Shown here: positions 24,301 through 32,702 of the stretch, piece by piece
Numbering within the stretch: the first letter of the stretch is position 1
Layout: the number at the start of each line of letters is the position of its first letter
Assembly: GCA_964504195.1 (NCBI GenBank)
Contig: CAZDDI010000025.1
Coordinates: 1 to 54,984 of the forward strand
DNA length: 54,984 nucleotides
Direction of reading: 5' to 3'
Origin: CAZDDI01 sp964504195
Lineage (GTDB): Bacteria; Chloroflexota; Anaerolineae; B4-G1; SLSP01
The notes under the pieces: model-generated
Told to the model about the DNA's origin: nothing
Seen by the model: only the letters and a program-made list of their open reading frames with translations
Databases searched by the model: none
Translations under genes and position numbers: made by a program

Positions 24301-26727
24301 GCCCGCAGCAGCGACAGCCGGGTACCACTTGCCGCCATCAGGCGAGTAGAAAGCGTGGATGTGCCCCACCGGGTCCTCTTCTTCATCGTACAAATAGAAG
24401 GGAATCGTAATATCGCCGGAGAGGATTTCGGCGGAAGCATAGAAAGACGCTTCGGCGGTTTGGCCCGGATAGCCCATCCGAACTGTGGGGGGCGTGTTCA
24501 CCAGCCACTTGGGCCAGCGAATGTTGTTGAAATAGATCGCGTTTTGTTCGCCCAGGTTGCCCGCGATGATGTCCGGCAGCCCGTCGTCGTCCATATCGCC
24601 AATGGCAAGGCTGAGCGTGTTTTCCGTCGGCTCGCCGAAAGTCGCAGCGGGCGTTGTCCAGTTGAACAGCCCTAGGCCATCATTGAGATAGACTGCGTTC
24701 TGCTCATTGTTGTTGCCTACTACGATGTCCAGATCGCCATCGCCGTCGAGATCGGCCACTGCTACGGCAAACGTCCAATCCGCGCCAGGGCCGAAGGGCC
24801 GCCGGGTGGGGAAGCGCACCGTACCATCGTTGAAGTACACGAAGTTCTGTTGTCCCTCATTGCCCACGATGATGTCGAGCACGCCATCGGCATTGAGATC
24901 GCCCACCGCTACACTGGTCGTCCAGTCATCCTCTGGGCCGAAGGGCAAGCGGACGGTGAAGTTGCCATTGCTATCGTTCAGGTAGACCGCGTTCTGCTCG
25001 TTGTAGTTGCCCGCGACGATGTCCAGGTCGCTGTCATTATCGAGATCGCCCAGGGCCAGGCTGCCCGTCCACTCATCGCCAGTGCCGAAGGTGCGCGAGA
25101 CTGGGAACGTCCCGTTGCCGGCGTTCAGGTAGATGCGGTTGAGCTCCGTCCGCTTGCCCACTACCAGATCAAGATCGCCATCGCCGTCCAGGTCGCCAGC
25201 CGCGAGGGAAAGCAATCCCGGCCCGGTGGGGAGGACGCTATCAAGTGTGAAATCTCCGGCACCGTCATTGAAGTAAATTTCTGCCGTTCCATCGGGATAA
25301 CCCACGATCAGGTCGAGGTCATAATCGCCATTTATGTCCCCTAGCAGGACGCTGACGACGTTGCCTGGGCCAGTTGTGAAAATTTCTGTGAACTCGATGT
25401 CATCCGCGCCGACGACGCTGCCCGCATAGACCGTTACGCCGTTGACCTGATCGCCCAGCACCAGATCGAGATAGCCGTCGCCGTCCACATCGCCGATGGT
25501 AAGGCTGTAGGTAGCATCATCGCCGCTCCCGAAGGTGTCCACCATCGGAAAGCCGCCGCCGCCATCGTTGAGGTAGACCATGTTCTGTTCATTGCTAGTC
25601 CCCACCACGATGTCCAGCGCGCCATCCCCATTGAAATCGCCCACCGAGACGCCGGACACCACATCCGACCCCGGCCCGAAGGTGCGCGTAACCGGGAAAT
25701 TGCCCACGCCATCATTGAAGTAGACTTGATTGGGTTCACCAGCGTTGGTAATGACGATGTCTATATCGCCATCGCCGTCCATATCGGCGACGGTCACACC
25801 GCTGGTGAGCGCCGGGGTGATGTTAAGCGTGACGCTGATGGTAAAATCCCCCGCACCATCGTTGAAGTACACCATAGATGGCTCAGCGTAGTTACCCACT
25901 AAAATATCCATGTACTCGTCGCCATTGAAGTCCGCGATAGCCAAACTGGTCGTAGCATCATCACCGGGGCCAAATTCCTCTGGCGCTTCAAAATCGCCTG
26001 CTTGATCGTTGAAATAGATCAGGTTCGGGACATTCCCGCTGCCCGCGACGATGTCCAGCCAGCCGTCGCCGTCCAGGTCGGCCAGGCCCACGCTGGAGAC
26101 CATGCTGCCGGGCAGCTCAAGGTCAGCTGCATCGGTAAAGCCGCCGTCACCATCATTCAGATAGACAAATACCCCTGTTGCTGTGCCACATACGAGGTCG
26201 AAATACCCGTCGCCGTCCATATCGCCGATAGCAATGCTGGTCAGTTGCTCGTTCGCATCGCCGAACGGGAACGCCGCCGAGAAATTACCCGATCCATCGT
26301 TCAGATAAATCGCGCCCGTATCGTCGCTGCGGATAACCATGATATCCAGCCAGCCATTGCCGTCCAAGTCGCCGACGGTCAGCGCTAGAATTTCATCGTC
26401 CGCTTCGCCGAAGGCGCGTTTGGCAGCGGTGGGGAAATTGCCGCGTCCATCGTTGAAGTAGATGTAGCTCTCGCCGCTGGCATTGCCCACGACGATATCC
26501 AGATGGCCGTCACCGTTCATATCGCCTACGGCGATGGCGCTCGTGGGGCTATCGCCAGGGCCGATGGGGCGCGGTTTGACAAAGCCCGGCGTCCCGGCTA
26601 ATACCGTGGAGAGGTTGAGGAAGAAGAAAAAGGCCAGGATTAAGGCGGCGGAAACCGCCAGTGGTAGCACCAGGTGTGCATACCGCAACCGATAACTGTT
26701 GTGGTTGTGAATGTGATTTTTAGACAT
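21388..26727 (-). CDS. Secreted FG-GAP/VCBS-repeat protein with HExxH metallopeptidase-like region
   Basis: 1779 residues from ATG 26727, with GGAAGGAG seven bases upstream; a longer open frame to 26853 is rejected. A signal peptide (hydrophobic run LVLPLAVSAALILAFFFF) ends near VLAG. Fourteen FG-GAP/VCBS repeats follow (about residues 60-735), each with a calcium-loop core such as GDMNGDGHLD and ending Y(F/L)NDG. These usually build a beta-propeller, and fourteen repeats would make two seven-bladed ones. Near residue 1110, FAHELAHYLLYLPDN gives an HExxH zinc motif, with a later SFMTSTYDD that could be the Met-turn. The C-terminal part includes a WNLFGY...GYWLYA module and ends YLPLVMRNSGP, a tail I associate with Chloroflexota exported proteins. 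Substrate unknown. Confidence 0.87.
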   Translation of the reverse strand: MSKNHIHNHNSYRLRYAHLVLPLAVSAALILAFFFFLNLSTVLAGTPGFVKPRPIGPGDSPTSAIAVGDMNGDGHLDIVVGNASGESYIYFNDGRGNFPTAAKRAFGEADDEILALTVGDLDGNGWLDIMVIRSDDTGAIYLNDGSGNFSAAFPFGDANEQLTSIAIGDMDGDGYFDLVCGTATGVFVYLNDGDGGFTDAADLELPGSMVSSVGLADLDGDGWLDIVAGSGNVPNLIYFNDQAGDFEAPEEFGPGDDATTSLAIADFNGDEYMDILVGNYAEPSMVYFNDGAGDFTISVTLNITPALTSGVTVADMDGDGDIDIVITNAGEPNQVYFNDGVGNFPVTRTFGPGSDVVSGVSVGDFNGDGALDIVVGTSNEQNMVYLNDGGGGFPMVDTFGSGDDATYSLTIGDVDGDGYLDLVLGDQVNGVTVYAGSVVGADDIEFTEIFTTGPGNVVSVLLGDINGDYDLDLIVGYPDGTAEIYFNDGAGDFTLDSVLPTGPGLLSLAAGDLDGDGDLDLVVGKRTELNRIYLNAGNGTFPVSRTFGTGDEWTGSLALGDLDNDSDLDIVAGNYNEQNAVYLNDSNGNFTVRLPFGPEDDWTTSVAVGDLNADGVLDIIVGNEGQQNFVYFNDGTVRFPTRRPFGPGADWTFAVAVADLDGDGDLDIVVGNNNEQNAVYLNDGLGLFNWTTPAATFGEPTENTLSLAIGDMDDDGLPDIIAGNLGEQNAIYFNNIRWPKWLVNTPPTVRMGYPGQTAEASFYASAEILSGDITIPFYLYDEEEDPVGHIHAFYSPDGGKWYPAVAAAGVITRDLAASPWPSGTLHTFTWDVNASGFFGRSDSVVFRIVAYPDFSPREHGVPGPYHWPYAAAATYPFRVRGNQIRVMQGAQPMANAQVFHFKAGDLRADPFANSAGQPFATDAQGYLQGRGELHLGEHLVAIAPISATETYTLYYTSAAPVLAGVEAYTVTTLGVQTLQVTADHPLLLFNFDLSLEWDARNDGTFLADLQEAVRRSSEVLYDVSDGQITIGEVRVHQAKAGWLGADVVMYAQNGIRPRASMGGVTAELRDDVGVSGVITNAYGPGQIRMGANWDPFGQSLAELSTDWQRAFAHELAHYLLYLPDNYIGVSATGLPIATDCRGSFMTSTYDDAYSEFLKRNSGWPGYDWVGECQDSVAAQLLNRTDWETIRTFYPMLHEPGWLNAGPHLLPLNVTRMNTPAPAGAAETFAPAFFDLRKPTGELYPVPRAQGYLFQTRGTSALTDDSVIALGATVGGGDRIKVRGAVPGDRFCVFGPYSDATQSTAMGCTTLQAGLRSVPMTQVNNWQPLIVVNAVTSETWAITVTLKEAVSGLNVQVYPAYGSPTGTPSTAPWAAMTPTGNPLIYTRQMTLDNPSFEGFVRVWVPGQEGQREALTQIFLSPPWGPDNPGGGMNADTRAWGANARQLGAPVASGDGQVTIFNTDNFFAEAGTTSLQALTELPNFPLWLTPVGKGYRFVSSVDTPRALMFNYHQRDVPEGYEHTIHIYFQPEGSSDWQRLSTALDTSHNQATTRMPGNGEGIYALAATLDVPLTGAGWNLFGYLNLPRRTITEALTSIAGHYTQIATYDPNATWRIYDVAVTTEHPQYAGLVNDLTHLESPRGYWLYATDTITLFLKVPAKGEMMPYAALTPGLPPATFYGPVAATTDFIPLAGMPITATINGTVCGRGGIVDWGGSLAYRLMAASDTGDGCGASGRVVRFEVGGYVYPQAPLWNNSRAWYVLLSGPQYQLYLPLVMRNSGP

Positions 26728-27180
26728 GCGTCGCTCCTTCCCTGACTTTGACATATAATGTAGTCCACTTTGAGATGGGTGTGCTCTTGAACGATATCCC
26801 CGTTGTGTATAGTCGTGTTTTGCACTCGAAATCGGTCGCGCTTTGCTGCCCAAAGTAAAAATTGCAATGTCGGTGTAATTAAGAATGATTACTATTTGAT
26901 AAATAATTTTTCGGGTGCGGATAGCGGTTGAGATTATCGAGACCCGGCGTTGGTTTGGGTATTCTCGGCTAGCGTTTGCATAAACTTGTGGATGGGTTCT
27001 AAGTGTATTGAATATTATTATATCCTCACATCATTATTAGCGCAACCTTTTCGCTGTTGACGTGCTTGCTCTGCCGCCGTAGAATGATACAATAGAGGGT
27101 AGGCAAATTAGCAAATCTCAAATCTCAAATTGCTAATTCGCTGACTCGCTTTTTCGCTAATTCGCTACTCAGGAGGTATT
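26728..27180. other. AT-rich intergenic region with promoter and microrepeats
   Basis: 453 bases between divergent genes. 26870-27060 is AT-rich with nothing recognisable. A candidate plus-strand promoter is at 27066-27093. At 27103-27166 short near-repeats (GCAAATCTCAAATCTC, then GCTAATTCGCTGACTCGC) form an imperfect palindrome ahead of the GH13 start. Confidence 0.55.
27066..27093 (+). promoter_or_regulatory. Promoter of the GH13-type gene
   Basis: TTGCTC (27066-27071), 16-base spacer, TACAAT (27088-27093). Confidence 0.45.
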
Positions 27181-30100
27181 ATGGCCGCTTCCGTGCTCGA
27201 TCTTGCCTTGCGTGAATTTCACGTCTCGCGTAAAGCTCGTGATCACTATCAGTTTGAGGAAACCCTCTTTGCGCTTAGCGGGAATGTCCTCTTTGCGAAT
27301 TTCCGGGGCGCGCGCGTTTTTGCCCAAAAGATGAATGATAAGCGTGATCTGGTGCGCTTCCCCGAACAGGCCATCCGTGCCAGCGAACTTAACGCCATGG
27401 GTCTGGTAGATGAAATCCTGCACTATGTGGTGGCGCAGTACCGGCGCGAGCGCAACCCTGAGGCGCTCCGCAAAGCGCTGGCTTATCTTGAAGCGCAGGT
27501 GGGCCGCGAGCAGGTGGACTTTGCTCTCCGCGAGTTCTGCGATGAGTTCCCCCCCGGCCCGGTCTACCGGCGCGAGATGACGCTGGACGAGTACCTTGCC
27601 GGCGCGACGGGTGAGGTAACGCACCGCGAGGTCGCGCTCGAAGAGTTGCTCATGCTGTGGATTGCCAACCTTAACCCGGCACTGGCTCCGTTCATGGAGC
27701 TCTTCAACGATAGCCGCCTGGAGAAGTTCACGGCGTATCCCCAGATTACCAAAGCCCTGCACGATTTTTTCGAGACGCAGCCCCATTTCGGCCCGGACAA
27801 CCAGAACCTGGTAGATATGCTGCGTGCGCCGGCGCTCGCTTCGCCGCACTCGCTGCAAGGCCAGCTCGAGTTCATCCGCACCCGCTGGAGCGTAATTCTG
27901 GGCCAGTATCTTTACCGTCTCCTCAGCAGCCTCGACTTTATCGCCGAAGAGTCCAAGATGTTCTTTGGTTTCGGGCCAGGGCCATCGCAGCCTTACGAAT
28001 TTGGGGAGCAGGTATTCGAGCTGGAGCGCTTCAGCCCGGATAGCGATTGGATGCCGCGCCTGGTGCTGCTCGCCAAGAATGCCTACGTCTGGCTCTCACA
28101 GCTCTCCAAGGAGTACGAGCAGGACATCTACCGGCTTGATCAAGTGCCGGATGCGGAGCTCGACAAGCTCCAGCGCTGGGGCTTCACCGGCTTGTGGCTC
28201 ATTGGATTATGGCAACGCAGCGATGCCTCCAAGAACATCAAGCAGATGATGGGCAATCCCGAAGCGGTGGCGTCGGCCTATTCCCTGCAAGACTATCGCA
28301 TCGCTGATGATTTGGGTGGCGAGGCGGCCTTCGAGAGCCTCAAGGTGCGTGCCTGGCAGCGCGGCATCCGCATGGCGAGCGATATGGTCCCCAACCACAT
28401 GGGCATTGACTCCCGCTGGGTCTATGAGCACCCTGATTGGTTCATCAGCCTGGATTACCCACCATTTCCTTCTTATACCTTCAACGGACCCAATCTTTCC
28501 ACCGATGAGCGTGTGGGGATTTATCTTGAGGATCACTACTACACCCGCAACGATGCTGCCGTGGTCTTCAAGCGGGTGGATCATTGGACGGGTGACACTA
28601 AATACATCTATCACGGTAACGACGGTACTTCGATGCCCTGGAACGATACGGCGCAACTCAACTATCTCAAGGGGGAGGTGCGCGAAGCTATTATCCAGAC
28701 CATTTTGGACGTTGCGCGGCGCTCGCCTATCATCCGCTTTGATGCGGCGATGACGCTGGCGAAGAAGCACTACCAGCGGCTCTGGTTCCCCGAACCCGGG
28801 ACTGGTGGCGACATCCCCTCCCGTGCCGATTTCGGCATGACCAAGGAGCAGTTCGATGCGGCCATGCCGGAAGAGTTCTGGCGTGAGGTGGTGGATCGCG
28901 TCGCTCGGGAGGTGCCCGACACGCTGCTCCTAGCCGAAGCCTTCTGGATGATGGAAGGCTACTTCGTCCGCACGCTGGGAATGCACCGCGTCTACAACAG
29001 TGCTTTCATGAATATGCTGCGCGACGAGAAGAATGATCAGTACCGTTATCTCATCAAGAACACGTTGGAATTTGATCCGCAAATTCTCAAGCGGTATGTG
29101 AACTTTATGAACAACCCCGATGAGCGCACCGCCGTAGATCAGTTCGGCGATGGCGACAAATACTTTGGTATCTGCACGCTTATGGCTACCATGCCGGGCT
29201 TGCCGATGATGGGCCATGGGCAGGTAGAAGGCTACAAAGAAAAATATGGCATGGAGTTTCGGCGCTCTTATTGGGATGAGACGCCCAATCCCTGGTTGGT
29301 GGGGCGGCACGAGCAGCAGGTGTTCCCCATCTTCCATCGCCGCTATCTCTTTGCGGATGTGGAACAGTTCTTTCTGTACGATTTCTACACTCCCAGCGGC
29401 AATGTGGATGAGAACGTTTTTGCATATTCCAATCGCGCCGGGCACGAGCGCGCGCTGGTCATCTACCACAACCGCTATGCCGATACGCGCGGCTGGATTC
29501 GCAGCTCGGCGGCGTTTGCGGTGAAGGACGCGCAGGGCGAGAAACGCTTGGAACAGACGAGCCTGGCGCACGGTTTGGGTATTTCCTCCGATCCGCGCAT
29601 GTTCCTCATTTTCCGCGATGCCGCCAATGGTCTGGAATACCTACGCAGCTGTAGCCAGATTCACGCGGAGGGCTTCTACGCGGAACTGCACGCCTATCAT
29701 GTCCACGTCTTTGTGGATTTCCGTGAGGTGCTGGACAATGAGTACGCGCAATATGCGCATCTCAACACGTATTTGCAAGGTCGTGGGGTGCCGAGCGTGG
29801 ATGAGGCGCTCAAGGAACTGTTCCTCGAACCCGTTCATGCGCCGCTGCGGATGCTGATCAGCGGCCCGGCCTTCCGGTGGCTACTAGAGGCACGTGTCAC
29901 CGAACCGGACGCGGAGGTGAATCCGCTCGTGTTAGATCAGGTCGAAGAGAAGCTGCTCGCTCTGTTTAAGGCGGTGCAATTTGCCACGCAGAGTGAGGTT
30001 AAAGTTGAGCCTTTGGTGCAGGAAGTGCGCGCTAAGCTGGAGCAATTGCTTTCGCTGGCGACTTTTGGCGAGCGCTTCCCTCTGCCCCGCTCGCGCAAGT

Positions 30101-30693
30101 ATAAGGCTGCGTTGGCCTATTTGGAGCAGGGGTTGGCTAATGACGATCCGGCGGTGTGGGGAACGTTGCTAGGTTGGGTGTTCACTCATGCGCTGGGCAA
30201 AATTGTGGATGCGGAGGATTATGCTGAGATCAGCCATAGCTGGCTCGATGAATGGTTGTTGGGTAAGCTACTTGCTGCTGCACTGCGCGATTTGGGCCTC
30301 GACGAGGGGGCTGCCTGGCGTGCGGTTGCCGCTGTCAAGATGATGCTGCGCGCTCGTCTATGGTTCGAGCCGGAAGTGCCGGCAAAGCAGCGCGCCTATG
30401 CTGCGCTTAACATTGCCCTGCGCCAAAGCGATGTGCGCGCCTACCTCGCCGTCAATCGCCATCAGGGTGTCCTCTGGTATAACAAAGAATCATTCGCGCA
30501 GCTGCTCTGGTGGGCGTTTGCAGCTGAGGTACTCGAAGATAGTCTCGCGTCGGAGGGAGATGTACCCTCGGTCGTGTTGCAGCATCACGCGCTGGTGCTG
30601 ACTTTGTTGAAGGCTGAGGCGGCCTCCGCCTACCAGGTGGAGAAACTGTTGGACGCGGCGCAAGGCGGAGGCGGTTACACGCTCCCTTTGTAG
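27181..30693 (+). CDS. Large GH13 (alpha-amylase family) protein with helical extensions
   Basis: 1170 residues, with a strong CAGGAGGT ribosome site. The first 310 residues are predicted mainly helical and unfamiliar. A TIM-barrel GH13 domain follows at about 315-760: GFTGLWLIGLWQ, region I DMVPNH, region II IIRFDAAM with nucleophile D521, and region III LLLAEAFW with acid/base E586. Region IV reads NNPDE (D647), so the usual His of NHD is Pro646. The C-terminal 400 residues are again mostly helical. No signal peptide, so it acts on an intracellular alpha-glucan, maltooligosaccharide or related sugar. Roughly twice the size of a normal GH13 enzyme. Retention of the three acids suggests catalysis, but the missing His may change specificity. 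Confidence 0.85.
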   Translation: MAASVLDLALREFHVSRKARDHYQFEETLFALSGNVLFANFRGARVFAQKMNDKRDLVRFPEQAIRASELNAMGLVDEILHYVVAQYRRERNPEALRKALAYLEAQVGREQVDFALREFCDEFPPGPVYRREMTLDEYLAGATGEVTHREVALEELLMLWIANLNPALAPFMELFNDSRLEKFTAYPQITKALHDFFETQPHFGPDNQNLVDMLRAPALASPHSLQGQLEFIRTRWSVILGQYLYRLLSSLDFIAEESKMFFGFGPGPSQPYEFGEQVFELERFSPDSDWMPRLVLLAKNAYVWLSQLSKEYEQDIYRLDQVPDAELDKLQRWGFTGLWLIGLWQRSDASKNIKQMMGNPEAVASAYSLQDYRIADDLGGEAAFESLKVRAWQRGIRMASDMVPNHMGIDSRWVYEHPDWFISLDYPPFPSYTFNGPNLSTDERVGIYLEDHYYTRNDAAVVFKRVDHWTGDTKYIYHGNDGTSMPWNDTAQLNYLKGEVREAIIQTILDVARRSPIIRFDAAMTLAKKHYQRLWFPEPGTGGDIPSRADFGMTKEQFDAAMPEEFWREVVDRVAREVPDTLLLAEAFWMMEGYFVRTLGMHRVYNSAFMNMLRDEKNDQYRYLIKNTLEFDPQILKRYVNFMNNPDERTAVDQFGDGDKYFGICTLMATMPGLPMMGHGQVEGYKEKYGMEFRRSYWDETPNPWLVGRHEQQVFPIFHRRYLFADVEQFFLYDFYTPSGNVDENVFAYSNRAGHERALVIYHNRYADTRGWIRSSAAFAVKDAQGEKRLEQTSLAHGLGISSDPRMFLIFRDAANGLEYLRSCSQIHAEGFYAELHAYHVHVFVDFREVLDNEYAQYAHLNTYLQGRGVPSVDEALKELFLEPVHAPLRMLISGPAFRWLLEARVTEPDAEVNPLVLDQVEEKLLALFKAVQFATQSEVKVEPLVQEVRAKLEQLLSLATFGERFPLPRSRKYKAALAYLEQGLANDDPAVWGTLLGWVFTHALGKIVDAEDYAEISHSWLDEWLLGKLLAAALRDLGLDEGAAWRAVAAVKMMLRARLWFEPEVPAKQRAYAALNIALRQSDVRAYLAVNRHQGVLWYNKESFAQLLWWAFAAEVLEDSLASEGDVPSVVLQHHALVLTLLKAEAASAYQVEKLLDAAQGGGGYTLPL

Positions 30694-30734
30694 GAGTGTG
30701 ACCGGCGTTCAACCTAGTATTGCGCGCCTGTTTT

Positions 30735-30785
30735 GTGAAACGTGAAACGTGAGCAGCAAATCGCGTTTCACGTTTCATGTTTCAC
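30735..30785. repeat. GTGAAACGTGAAAC inverted microrepeat
   Basis: Left GTGAAACGTGAAACGTGA (30735-30752); right TTTCACGTTTCATGTTTCAC (30766-30785). Located between the GH13 gene and the receiver-cyclase gene, where it could act as terminator or leader structure. Confidence 0.6.
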
Positions 30786-30825
30786 CCTTCACGAGCCAAT
30801 TTAGTGGGGTGATGAAGCAAGCCAA

Positions 30826-32370
30826 ATGATCAAGACACAGAAACATCTCGAACGCGTTCACATCCTGGTTGTTGATGATAGCCAGGATGTGCTGGATTTT
30901 GTGTGCCAGGTGCTCCAGGAAGACGGCGATTATCATTGTTCCACCGCTGCGGACGGCCCTACCGGGCTGGCCCTGGCACTAGAAACGCACCCGGATCTCA
31001 TCTTACTCGATTATGTGCTGCCTGGTATGAATGGGATCGAGATTTTACAGGCTTTAGAAGCCCACGGCGTGCATATTCCCTCCATCATTATTACGTCCCA
31101 CGGTTCGGAATCCATCGCTATTGAGGTGTTCCGCCTGGGGGTGCGCGATTACGTCCCCAAACCGTTCACGGTTGAAGAGCTCTTTACGGCTATTCGCGCA
31201 GCTTTGCGTTTGGCGAACCTCGAGCAGGAGCGCGATTTGTTGGTGGAACGGTTGCAGCACGCGAATGAGCAGCTGGCGCAGCGGCTCAAAGAACTGGATA
31301 CGCTCTATCATGTGAGCAAAGCTGTTACTTCGTTACAAGAGCGTGAAAAGCTACTGGAGCGTATTGTGGATGCAGCGCTCTTCATCACTAACGCGGGCGA
31401 TGGGCAATTGGTACTTTTCGATCCGCTGGATGGCACGCCCTCTACACAAGTGCGCCGGCAGCGTCAGAAGGGGCTGTACAAAGAGCCTGAGGATGATGCG
31501 CGGCTTTACACCATGACCGAAGGGTTGATGCTTTCCACGCCGCTCCGGGTGAGCAATACCGATATTGGTTCGCTCATCGTGAGCAATAAGGCTTCGCGTG
31601 AACCCATCCGCGCTCATCAGAAACAGCTGCTGCGGTTGCTGAGTGATTATGCGGCCATCGCTATTCAGAATTCTCGCATGATGGCCGAAATCGAATGCCA
31701 GAGTGACCGGGAGAAGCGTGAGCTGCGCACGATGTTCGAGCATTATGTCGCTCCCTCGGTGGTAGAGCGCCTGTTGCGCCAGCCCGATTTGGTGCGCCCG
31801 GGCGGACAGCGGCAAATCATCTCCGTGCTGTTTGCTGATTTGCGTGGCTTCACCCGGTTTAGTGCGCAGTTGCCTCCCGATACGCTCGTCAACCTCATCA
31901 ACCGTTACCTGGCAATGGCGGCCAATGCCATTTTGGAGGAAGAAGGCACGCTTGATAAGTTCATGGGTGATGAAGTGATGGCGATCTATAACGCTCCACT
32001 GCAACAACATGATCATGCCTTGCGCGCAATTCGCACCGCTTGGCGGATCTTGGTCAATGCTCGTGAAATGCAGCTACAATCTGTTGTGCAACAGCCCGTA
32101 GCCTTTGGTGTAGGAATAGCGACCGGCGAGGCGTTTGTAGGGAACGTGGGAACGCGCCATGTGGTCAACTTTACTGCCCTAGGGCAAACGGTCAATCAGG
32201 CCCACGCCCTGCAAGAATTGGCCCCGGCCAACAAAATCCTCATTAGCCAGAACACTTACGATCTGGTGAAGGGGGATGTGCAGGTAAAGGCCCTGGCCCC
32301 GGTGGCTTTGAAGGGGAATCCGGTGCCGGAGCCGCTTTACGAGGTGGTCAAAGTGCGGGGCTTAGCGTAA
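30826..32370 (+). CDS. Response regulator: receiver, GAF-like and class III cyclase domains
   Basis: 514 residues. The receiver domain (about 12-128) has the acidic pair VVDD, phospho-acceptor D62 (LILLDYVLPG), the switch Ser/Thr (IIITSHGSE) and Lys in VPKPF, all intact. A coiled-coil linker (about 130-165) leads to a GAF-like domain (about 165-290), then a cyclase domain (about 325-510) with metal aspartates D338 (LFADLRGFT) and D382 (KFMGDEV). N457 is present, but the transition-state Arg expected four residues later is Ala461 (VNQAHAL). It may be a weak enzyme, or a regulatory or dimer partner. No histidine kinase is adjacent. Weak ribosome site. Cytosolic. Confidence 0.88.
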   Translation: MIKTQKHLERVHILVVDDSQDVLDFVCQVLQEDGDYHCSTAADGPTGLALALETHPDLILLDYVLPGMNGIEILQALEAHGVHIPSIIITSHGSESIAIEVFRLGVRDYVPKPFTVEELFTAIRAALRLANLEQERDLLVERLQHANEQLAQRLKELDTLYHVSKAVTSLQEREKLLERIVDAALFITNAGDGQLVLFDPLDGTPSTQVRRQRQKGLYKEPEDDARLYTMTEGLMLSTPLRVSNTDIGSLIVSNKASREPIRAHQKQLLRLLSDYAAIAIQNSRMMAEIECQSDREKRELRTMFEHYVAPSVVERLLRQPDLVRPGGQRQIISVLFADLRGFTRFSAQLPPDTLVNLINRYLAMAANAILEEEGTLDKFMGDEVMAIYNAPLQQHDHALRAIRTAWRILVNAREMQLQSVVQQPVAFGVGIATGEAFVGNVGTRHVVNFTALGQTVNQAHALQELAPANKILISQNTYDLVKGDVQVKALAPVALKGNPVPEPLYEVVKVRGLA

Positions 32371-32403
32371 CCAGCGTGCCGGGAATACCATTGCCCATAA
32401 ACG

Positions 32404-32434
32404 ACAACCGCGCGGGAGATTCTCCCGCGCGGTT
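32404..32434. terminator. Bidirectional terminator
   Basis: A perfect 14-bp GC-rich stem, CAACCGCGCGGGAG / CTCCCGCGCGGTTG, loop ATT, followed by CTATTTTG. Sits between the convergent receiver-cyclase gene and the 57-residue gene. Confidence 0.8.
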
Positions 32435-32452
32435 GCTATTTTGAAATAGGAT

Positions 32453-32626
32453 TTAGCGAATCGCCTGCGTCATCAGTTCAACGAATTCATCCCATTCCTC
32501 GGCGAAGAGGTGCAGGGTGACATTGCCCAGCTCGACGTGGTAGACTTGCTCGTTGTCGGGTTCTTGAGAAACCCACACCATGTAACTTTCGGTCTCGGCT
32601 ACGGTTTCCAGTTTTGGATCGGTCAT
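32453..32626 (-). CDS. 57-residue acidic protein, unknown
   Basis: Starts at ATG 32626 with a perfect AAAGGAG nine bases upstream; a longer open frame into the pnp gene is not supported. The product (MTDPKLETVAETESYMVWVS and on to LMTQAIR) is acidic, alternates strand-like segments (YMVWVSQ, YHVELGNVTLHLF) and ends in a helix, suggesting a small beta-beta-beta-alpha fold. No cysteine, signal or membrane segment. It lies directly downstream of pnp on the same strand and may be in the pnp transcript. Family not recognised. Confidence 0.7.
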   Translation of the reverse strand: MTDPKLETVAETESYMVWVSQEPDNEQVYHVELGNVTLHLFAEEWDEFVELMTQAIR

Positions 32627-32702
32627 CGGAAATCTCCTTTTTTGTGTTAATTTGAATGTATCTAGCACAGCCCGCAGTTGCTCCGCAGGCGTTGCATCGT
32701 GA

